Notes under the pieces: generated by a model | Told to the model about the DNA's origin: nothing | The model's input: the letters and a program-made list of their open reading frames with translations, nothing else | Database searches by the model: none | In this document: piece by piece, positions 56,427 to 64,000 of the stretch | Layout: each line of letters begins with the position of its first letter | How positions within the stretch are numbered: position 1 is the first letter of the stretch | Program-made: the position numbers and the translations under genes | Assembly: GCA_036186865.1 (NCBI GenBank) | Contig: AP025048.1 | Span: 27,470,743-27,534,742 of the forward strand | DNA from: Eustoma russellianum | Lineage: Eukaryota > Streptophyta > Magnoliopsida > Gentianales > Gentianaceae | Direction of reading: 5' to 3' | DNA length: 64,000 bases

Positions 56427-57480
56427 GAGGTGTGTGTTTAAGATATCTAAATATCTTTTTCACTTCATTGTAATGAGCTACCTTAGGACAAGATTGAAAC
56501 CTAGCACACATACACACACTAAACATGATATCAGGTCTTGACGCATTTAAGTATAACAATAATCCAATCATAGACCTATAAAGTGTGTCATCGAAATATT
56601 TACCATTTTCATCTTTGTCTATTTTGGTGCTAATGCTCATAGGTGTAGGTGTTGGCTTCAACTCTTCAAAGCCAAACTTGTTAATCATATCATTGACATA
56701 CTTAAGTTGGCTAATGTGGATTCCTTGAGGGGTTTGTTTGATTTGAAGTCCTAAGAAATAATTCAACTCTCTTACCATTGACATTTCAAATTCTTACTTC
56801 ATACACTCTTCGAAGTCTTTTACTAAGGTAGGGTTGGTTGATCCATAGATTATATCATCTACATATATTTGGACTATTAACAAGTCATTATCGTTTCTTT
56901 TTAGAGATAATATGTTGTCAATGGTCCCCCTTTGATAATTATTTGCAATAACAAAGTTTGCAAATCTATCATACCAAGCTCTTGGAGCTTGTTTCAAACC
57001 ATATAAAGCTTTATTAAGCTTGTATACATGGTTAGGATTCTTTGGATCTTCGAATCCAAGGGGTTATTTCATAAACACCTCTTCTTGGTTGTATCCATTC
57101 AAGAACGCACTCTTGATATCCATTTGGAAGAGTTTGATGTTGCTTAGACTTGCAATAGCAAGTAACAATCTAATTGCTTCTAGTCATGCAACGGGTGCAA
57201 AGGTTCTTTATAATCTATTCCTTCTTGTTGATTATAACCTTGTGCGACTAGCCTAGCCTTATTTCGCATGATGTTTCCTTGTTCATCTATTTTATTCCTA
57301 AATACCCATTTAGTTCCTATTATAGACTTATTTTTGGGTTAGGTACTAAGTCCCATATGTTGTTCCTGGTGAATTGGTTTAATTCCTCATGCATGGCATC
57401 TATACAGGATATATCACCTAAGGCTTCTTTAACATTCTTAAGTTTTAAGGGTGAGATTAATCTATGACCTTCAGGTTGAC
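56427..57480 (-). pseudogene. copia C reverse transcriptase
   Basis: Minus strand: IYVDDIIYGSTNPTLVKDFE (56794-56997) holds the YVDD catalytic motif. It continues through FLGLQIKQTPQGIHISQLKY and SRPDIMFSVCMCARFQS (56422-56784) to KKIFRYLKHT at the copia E insertion point. The part near 57020-57480 holds the fingers region but is in other frames with indels. A TAA-type break separates 56784 and 56794. Non-functional. Confidence 0.85.
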
Positions 57481-57509
57481 TTATGTTTCTTTACTATCAT
57501 TATCATGAT

Positions 57510-57734
57510 CAGTACCCAGTATATCCCAACGATAGCAAAAGCTATCGTTAAGGTCCGGGGGGTAAGTGGTAGGCAGACAATGCCTCTGTCCCAAGGCATA
57601 GAGAGTCTGCTTCCAGTGAGACCCCCGACTCTATATGTACCTGCATAAATGGCATAATAATAGAGATATGATGTGCTAGTGTGTTACTGAGGAAATTCAG
57701 TAAATACAAAGAAGAGGCTTTCGATATTAAAATA
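57510..57734 (-). mobile_element. RTE LINE 3' end
   Basis: On the minus strand it matches the 3' UTR of the LINE at 3320-3530: GGGGGTCTCACTGGAAGCAG, GTCTGCCTACCACTTACC and CGTTGGGATATACTGGGT, with a short (AT)GAT-like tail into 57490-57510. It starts abruptly at 57734 next to an LTR terminus, so its 5' part is cut off by that LTR or lies beyond it. Confidence 0.88.
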
Positions 57735-58367
57735 TGTTGAGAAAAAGTGTTTCAATGATTTACAAATGCATGATTTAAATAGTACGAGTTTATGAAATGT
57801 ATGACAAAATTATTACTTGACACGTTTTTATGGTATACATGCCTCATATGCTTTATATATATTGATGTCGTACTAACAAGCTATGAAGCGTTAAAGCTTA
57901 CATCATATGGCAAATATTTGTTGTATTTCAACTATTTTCATGTGCCACAATTAATGAACTAAACTCGTTCATTAAGGGAAGTACTTAATGAACTAACTAG
58001 TTCATTAAATGGAGATATATTTGGACAAAGCTTTATGGCAACAAATTTAGAAATGGAAAGTCTCCTCCCTATTCTTCTTCACACGCCATAATATATAAAT
58101 TATACATACATTTATATTTTTATTAAAAAGGTATAATACACATATATTCCGACATACTACCGACATGTTACATATATTACAAAGGTACGTCGATGTCACA
58201 CCACTATATACACCTTATATTTATGAGTATATTCAGGACTTATATCATATGATATAAGTCATGGTGATGACAAAGTTATAACAACACGTTACAAGGTTAT
58301 AAACTGAAAATTGTCGTATCGGGTGACTACCGAAACTTTGCCAACATGTCACGTACTTGCCATATAA
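57735..58367 (+). mobile_element. copia B-type LTR (D), truncated
   Basis: It starts TGTTGAGAAAAAG at 57735 and follows the copia B LTR end (reverse complement of 37700-38265): CAATGATTTACAAATGCATG, the AATGAACTA palindromes and the ATATCATATGATAT block. It stops at about 58367 within the TACTTGCCATA region, where gypsy G starts. Confidence 0.8.
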
Positions 58368-61300
58368 TGATTTGCGCTGAGCAACCCTTGTATTCTTTTG
58401 TTTTATCTTTAACTTTTCAAATCATCACTTGTATGAATTTTTGCCTTTTCGAGTACGATGAATTTGTGTTGTACCCAACTAGGAACCCTCATGTACTTGA
58501 GACATATCTAAGAGAATTTATGAAAAGTTGTATCTTCAAGCACAATTTATTTAGATTGATGATTATTTTTATGATAAGTAAAGTATTATATGAAAATACA
58601 AACATGAATATTGGACTATGTGAAGTGGCCCAATTCACTTTCAAATGGTTGGGAGATTTTGGCCACAAGGAGAAAGAAGGCCTTGTAGAATTCCTTGAGA
58701 TTTCAAGAAGAGAAATCATAAGGGCCACCTTTTAAATGAGCCCAAATAGAAAATAAACAATTTTAGGTAATGGGCAAAATTGGTTCCAACATCACCCAAT
58801 TTTCGGCCTTTAGCCCAAAAAGGACTCAAAGATTTTCCCTAATTTCACATTTTAAAAGAAAAAAGAGGGGAAAAACAATTAAGGAGGAAACCACCACATA
58901 ATTGTTTTAATAAAACAAAAATTTAGCATGGTTAGGGTCATTAAAGACCCCAACCGCTGGGTAGCCTATGAGGTTAACCAAGGATGGATTTTTTTTACTC
59001 TACCATGGTTACTTTATATCAACCTAAGGTTAAAATAACCCTAATTAATTAAAGTAACCAAAAGTAACTATGATTTGAATAAAGTAACTTAAGTTAGTTG
59101 TAAAGTAACCCCAATTAATTAAAGTAACTAAGGTTAATCACCATAACCTTACCATGGTAAATTCTCATTCCTTCCTCTTACCCCCCTCCCCAACGGCAAA
59201 CACTTAGCCTAAGAAGAAAAATCCCTCCCAAACACACTCTAGGATCCTCTCCTTTATTCCAACTCTCAAGGGACCATCAAGAGCAAGAAAACTTCCTCTC
59301 TTCTCTCCTTCCAAACCACACTGCCAAGGACTAAGCAAAGAAGATTTAGGATCTTCCAAGATCAAGTGGTATTAAGTAAGTATATCCTAACCTTCTTAAG
59401 AGGATTTCTACATCTTTCATAAGATGAAACTCATAGTGCTATTTTTCTTACTCATGAACCATGACCTTCAGGGTCACTAGGCTCAAAGATCTCAAGCTTT
59501 TGTGGGATACTAGTCTTAAGGGGCTTGAACACTACACAAGTTCCATTTGGTAAGTCCATCTAACCCCTATTTAGTGCATCTTTCACTTAAGAATATGAAC
59601 TAACCATTGATCTCTTTTCCCCTTCAAAACCGTGGGGTGCATGTGTGAAGAAGAGGAGAGCTTCACCTATTCCATACATATTTCAAGCTAAGAAGAGGAG
59701 TAAGTTGAAATAGGCAAGTACACTATGCTTACTCATGACTTGGATGTGAAAGTGCATGCTTGAATGTCTAGATGTTATTAATTTTTAATCTTGGAAGTGA
59801 AATGTTAAGTTTTAATGCATGAAACTTTCGGCCCTTAGGAAAAGAGGCTTGCATGTGTGAGATTTGCTCCAAAGGAGGAATCTTTGTTATTTTAAGCATG
59901 AATATGTGGTAGATCTAAGATGAATATGTTAAAGATCTTGCCTTTTACATGTATGGGGGATGGTTGGATGGACAAAGGGGGGAAATGGATGTAGCTTTGT
60001 AAGAAATTGTAACTTGTGGGGTAAAGTACGAACAAGATGTATGCTTTATGTGTTAGGCTTAATTTGTTCATCATGGAGATATGATTTTTGCCTTGCATGT
60101 GTATGAACGGACTGTTTTGGGGTTAGGGTGTGTATGCACCCATCATACCAAGAGTTGATTTTAGTATGAACATGATAATCATAGCCAAAGGTATGATATA
60201 TGTATTATTCGAGCTGTTTTGAAGCAATGTATGGATGACTTTAGAATGTGTTAGAACCTGCAAATACACATTCAAAAAGGGGTACTTGGCATTTAATAAA
60301 GTGTTTAAGCCGAATAATGCAAGTTGGGACCTTTTAGTAAGGAAATGTGACAAAATTGGTATTCACTCGAACAGGGCAGATTTTTATGTCGTTTTGTAGG
60401 ACCTGAAAAGAGACTTTAGAGGTATTCAATTTAGCTAATTTCTGGTATAACACTAGCCCTATGTGTATAGTAATTATGAGAGTTGGAATTTCGTTAAAAA
60501 GAAGTTACGGATTATTTTTAATGGGATTTTCAGCAAAACTGGTCATGCTGGAAATTACTGGACTGAACAGATTTTATGTGACATAATGAATATCCCGGAA
60601 ATGGATCTTAGGAACATGCAATTGGGCTGATTTTTGGCAAGATACTATCCATATGTGTTTTCCAAGTTTGAGAGTTGGAATTTTTGAAAAAGGACTTACG
60701 GTTTGGTCACAATAAAATTTGTAGTAAAATTGGTCGTTCCAAAATTCAGCAGGTAACCTCTTTGGGAAAAAGAATAAATGACCCCTTTAACGATATTATA
60801 ATTCCGCGAAACTTTCATGGCAATTACTGGAGGCATATGTGAGTGTTTTTATGTAAACCACTTAACTTAGCATGGTTATTTTAAGGGGTAATCACCAAGG
60901 TCAAGTTGGCGTTACTAATCTGGAATTTTGGAAGAATTAAGGAACTTGTTGTAAGGCCTTGTTTTTAATGGGCTTAGGCTTAGTTATATGGTTTGGGCTT
61001 ATGATCATTAATTATTGGCATGTCTACAGCGGTTTTCCAAAGTTGGCCCAAATTAAATAAAGCATTAATGGGCTTATATGAAAGGTAAAAGAAAGAACGC
61101 TGCATTGGTGAAATTCAGCAGCCCTTGTGTCGTAATTAAATAAATTAAGTGTCTTATATGTCTCGTATCGTCACGAAAACTATATTACGAATAGAAAAGA
61201 CACTTTTATGCATATGTATGACAAGAAATCATGATAGTGGGCCTAAAACACAAGGGTTTGAGGCCGTGTGTATGGAATGATAATTCAGGAAAATTTTTCC

Positions 61301-62499
61301 AGACTAAAGAATAAGTGTACGTACGTGTATATGTAACGCATTATGTCATGAATTGCATAGTACATGTCATACATCGCATCATTGTCATTTACATGACTTA
61401 TGGAATTGATTTTACAAGAAATAAAGATGAAAAAGCGTTTTTAAAGAAAAGATTCTGTTTTTAAAAGAACGCTTCCCACCGGTACCGTGTGTGTTTCCTG
61501 GCCAGTAAGGACCCATTCTAGATCCGGGGTTAATTGATCTGATGATATGGACCATTCAGGCCCAGAGAGAATAGACCTGATAAGTGATGACGTGACCGCT
61601 CTGAATCCGGGAATAATATATTCGAAGGGAATAAGTGACCGCCTCAGATCCCGATGAATAGATCTGAATACTCTCTTGTTTTCTTGACGATGATGTTTTG
61701 AAAGAAAAGAACAAAGGATCTTATCTTCATTTTGTCATGATGCATCACACATACATACTCATGCATGTTGCATTCAATGAGTCATCGAAGAATGGTACGT
61801 GACACTTAGACTAAGTTGTTATGACTTGGTAGCTCCTAAGTTATGATCTTATTGAGTGACAATCTTTGATGTCTTATGAACTTTTATAAGTTACGATCTT
61901 TTCTAAGTTATGCTCTTTAACAAGTTATGATCCCTGTTTAGTTATGACCTTTGATATGTTGTGAGCTGATCACTGACGAGTATTGGATGGAAAGTCGGGT
62001 ATGTTTCTAAACCAAATTTTTGGGGTTTGGTTCTTGTATGTACTTTTCATTTAGTTCACGATTATTTATAGTTTACTTGCTGGTGACTTAGTCACTCACC
62101 CCCTATTTTTTCTCCCAGAGGCCGCAGGGAATAAAGTGGAATGGATTGAAGATGAACCTAGGGTTCCCTACCCGTAGAAGTACGAGAGGTGGGTGGCCTA
62201 GGAGACTTAACGAGATGGTTGTGACCGATGATCTTTTTTATGAATTTGTGATGGAAACAATTACTTTTGGGAATTTCCGCACTTAATGATTTGGGTTGTA
62301 AAACTGATGATGGTTTCGTAGACGCTTTATTTTAAAGTTTTTCTTCTGTCTCGGTTTTGCTTACTTGTTGACGTGTAAGCACAAAAGTCCTCATATTTAT
62401 TATGGACTTTGTTATGTTATAGACTGACGCCTGGTACTCTTCGTAGTTATGTACGGCGGGCGCACCGTATCCGGCTGGGCTGGGGTGCGAGACGCTACA
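58368..62499 (+). repeat. 5' LTR of gypsy G
   Basis: It ends GACGCTACA at 62499, before the primer-binding site. It is colinear with the gypsy F LTR: the ACCATGGTTACTTT region (59000), ~190-bp unit words (60410-60710), the ATCCGGGGTTAATTGATCTG repeats (61500-61670) and the TACGGCGGGCGCACCGTATC end. The left border is inferred from where copia LTR homology stops, so the ~4.1-kb length is approximate. The 129-codon frame at 58346-58735 is unrecognised. Confidence 0.75.
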
Positions 62500-62501
62500 A
62501 G

Positions 62502-62512
62502 TGGTATCAGAG
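62502..62512 (+). promoter_or_regulatory. primer-binding site, gypsy G
   Basis: GTGGTATCAGA just after the LTR end matches initiator methionine tRNA as in gypsy F. TGATCTTAG words follow in the leader. Confidence 0.85.
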
Positions 62513-62808
62513 TTGAGGCACCAGATCCAGGCAGAATATAGAATTAAGTTATGATCTTAGTCAACTAAGTTTGATCTTAGACCTAAGTTCTGATCCTAGA
62601 TGAGAGTTGACCTTGGACTTGGATAACCTAGACTGGAAAATTTAGGGTTCGACCTAATGATAAAACCCTAATTGACGACAAATCATAGAATTTAATTTAT
62701 AACGTACGTACGTGCATGCCCCTCAGAAATGCTATTGGAATAAGTTAAATTCTGCCACTTATTATGACATCCCCACATTGAATAAAACCCCGACACTGCA
62801 TACTGCAG

Positions 62809-64000
62809 ATGGTGCGACCGAGAGGCAGATCAGCAAGAACTAGACCAGAGGTGTAGGAGCCTATTCCTCCTCCACCTGCACAGGTCCCTCCACCACCGTC
62901 ACCGCAAGACCAAAATCCGCCTCCGGTTCAGAATGTTCCCCACCCCAGGTGCCTTTACCACAAATGATGCCAGATATCAATGCCTTTCAGAATTTTTGCC
63001 AGACAGTCACTCAAATTGGTCAAGTGATGTTGCAACAGAATATTCCTCAACCTCACGAGCCGGTCAAGGATGCCCAATACTACTTTGAAAAGTTAAAAAG
63101 AGCCAATGTTCCGCCGTTCGAAGGAAAGTCAGATTCAGATGCCGCTGAGAAGTGGCTAGATGAAGTAAAAAACTGTTTTGAACTGATTAGAGCACCTGAG
63201 GAGGTAAAGACTCAGGCAATCAGGCCGTTCCTACTTGGAGAAGCCAACCAATGGTGGAAGGCCAACCTGCAAACTCTACCAAGGCCAATTCCATGGGAGA
63301 GATTTCTCCAGGAATTCAACAAATTCTACATACCACACTTCGTCAAACTGCAGAAAAGGCACGAGTTTGAATCACTGATGCAAGAACAAGGAATGACAGT
63401 CGCTGAATATGCCAACAAGTTCATAGCTCTGGGGAGATTCCAACCATCCACCATGAATGATGAAGAAACCAAGATGATGAAGTTTGAAAGAGGGTTGAAC
63501 CCTAGGATTCGAACCTTGTTAGTCAATGCGAACCTGACAAACTTTGGTGCACTCTTGGATGCATGTTACAGAATAGAACAAGATATCATTTGTCGTGATG
63601 AGATCATCCAGAAAAGAGGAAGGGAAACATCCGGGAGTGGAGGGCCCCACAAATCTGCTAAGCAAAACTCAAGGGGCCCAGGGCGCCAAGGAAAGAATCG
63701 GTTCCAACGCCGTTCCTAAAAGAACCAGTCAAAGAACCAAGGCCAACAATCTGCTACTCCGAACTGCCCTCATTGCAGTAAGAGCCATGTAGGAGAATGT
63801 TATTACCAGGCAGGGAAATGCTTTGGATGCGGCAAGGCGGGCCACATCCTCAAGGACTGTCCGGATAAGGGAACTACCTACTTTGGATGTGGGAAGACCG
63901 GACACATGGCCATGGATTGGCCAGAAAAGGGGGCAGAGCAACAGCAACCACCTAAGAACCAGCGTCAGCGTACTAATGCGCGAGTTCATGCTATGACTGA
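62809..64000 (+). pseudogene. gypsy G gag, two breaks, runs off the window
   Basis: It starts at ATG 62809 (MVRPRGRSARTRPEV) and meets a TAG after 15 codons. A proline-rich segment follows. A one-base loss around 62940-62950 shifts to the main frame at 62949-63719, which encodes a typical Retrotrans_gag domain (DAAEKWLDEVKNCFELIRAP; FLLGEANQWWKANLQTL; ERFLQEFNKFYIPHFVK; FERGLNPRIRTLLV). After a TAA at 63717-63719 the sequence continues with CCHC zinc knuckles (CFGCGKAGHILKDC and CGKTGHMAMDW, the second lacking its last cysteine). Gag would package element RNA. Protease and the rest of pol lie outside the window. Confidence 0.88.

Larger units (their letters stand above)
43574..57509 (-). mobile_element. 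Sirevirus-like copia C, split by copia E
   Basis: Minus strand: 3' LTR 43574-46085, polypurine tracts 46086-46395, RNase H 46420-46939, then copia E, then reverse transcriptase from 56427 to about 57480. Integrase, protease, gag and the 5' LTR are missing beyond 57509, where a LINE 3' end takes over. It is a third subfamily by LTR sequence (ends TGTTGG and CTCAACA). Confidence 0.87.

Noticed and set aside
57020..57648. Plus-strand frames at 57020-57256, 57279-57467 and 57451-57648.
   Set aside because: They are antisense shadows of copia C reverse transcriptase and of the LINE 3' end.
58346..58735. A 129-codon plus-strand frame considered as a host gene.
   Set aside because: It crosses the border between the D LTR and the gypsy G LTR, has no recognised domain, and is better explained as chance in LTR sequence.

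Overview
This window looks like nuclear DNA of a flowering plant. It has spliced fragments of plant gene families, and about four fifths of it is retrotransposon sequence: long-LTR Sirevirus-like Ty1/copia, Tekay-like Ty3/gypsy, RTE LINE pieces, a MULE, hAT MITEs and a SINE-like insertion. There is one 100-N assembly gap. No RNA genes, CRISPR arrays or bacterial features were seen. The species cannot be named from the sequence.

Layout. 1-3899 (-): the 5' half of an old copia element whose gag is split by a 5'-truncated RTE LINE (2702-3548) with a 16-bp target-site duplication. 4164-7310 (-): remains of a nucleostemin-like GTPase gene (NSN1 type) with frameshifts and both ends missing. 8499-9246 and 27400-27626 (-): the two ends of one gene of the plant-specific TIGR01589 family. 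The roughly 18 kb between them acts as a TE-filled intron holding a decayed MULE (transposase 22861-25168), a Sirevirus-like element inside it (copy A, 10686-22077), an LTR fragment (26131-26800) and a SINE-like insertion (27047-27295). 29251-30165: two related hAT-type MITEs.

From the gap (30388-30487) to the end the window is nested retroelements. Gypsy F (30488-37314) sits in the 3' LTR of copia B (37315-43573). Copia C (43574 to about 57509) sits in B's other LTR. Copia E (46940-56426) sits in C's pol gene. A LINE 3' end (57510-57734) is followed by a B-type LTR (D, 57735-58367), which is cut by gypsy G (LTR about 58368-62499, then gag to the window edge).

The most noteworthy unit is copia E. 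It has ~3.05-kb LTRs that are nearly identical, a perfect 5-bp duplication, an intact 638-codon gag, and a second open frame in which protease and the integrase zinc finger run directly into RNase H, with the integrase core and reverse transcriptase gone. It is probably a young non-autonomous Sirevirus derivative. Its family also shows a conserved UGA between gag and pol, a repeated polypurine tract, and three hairpin-bearing modules in the LTR. No clearly new biological system was found. These family features and the TE-split host gene deserve checking most.
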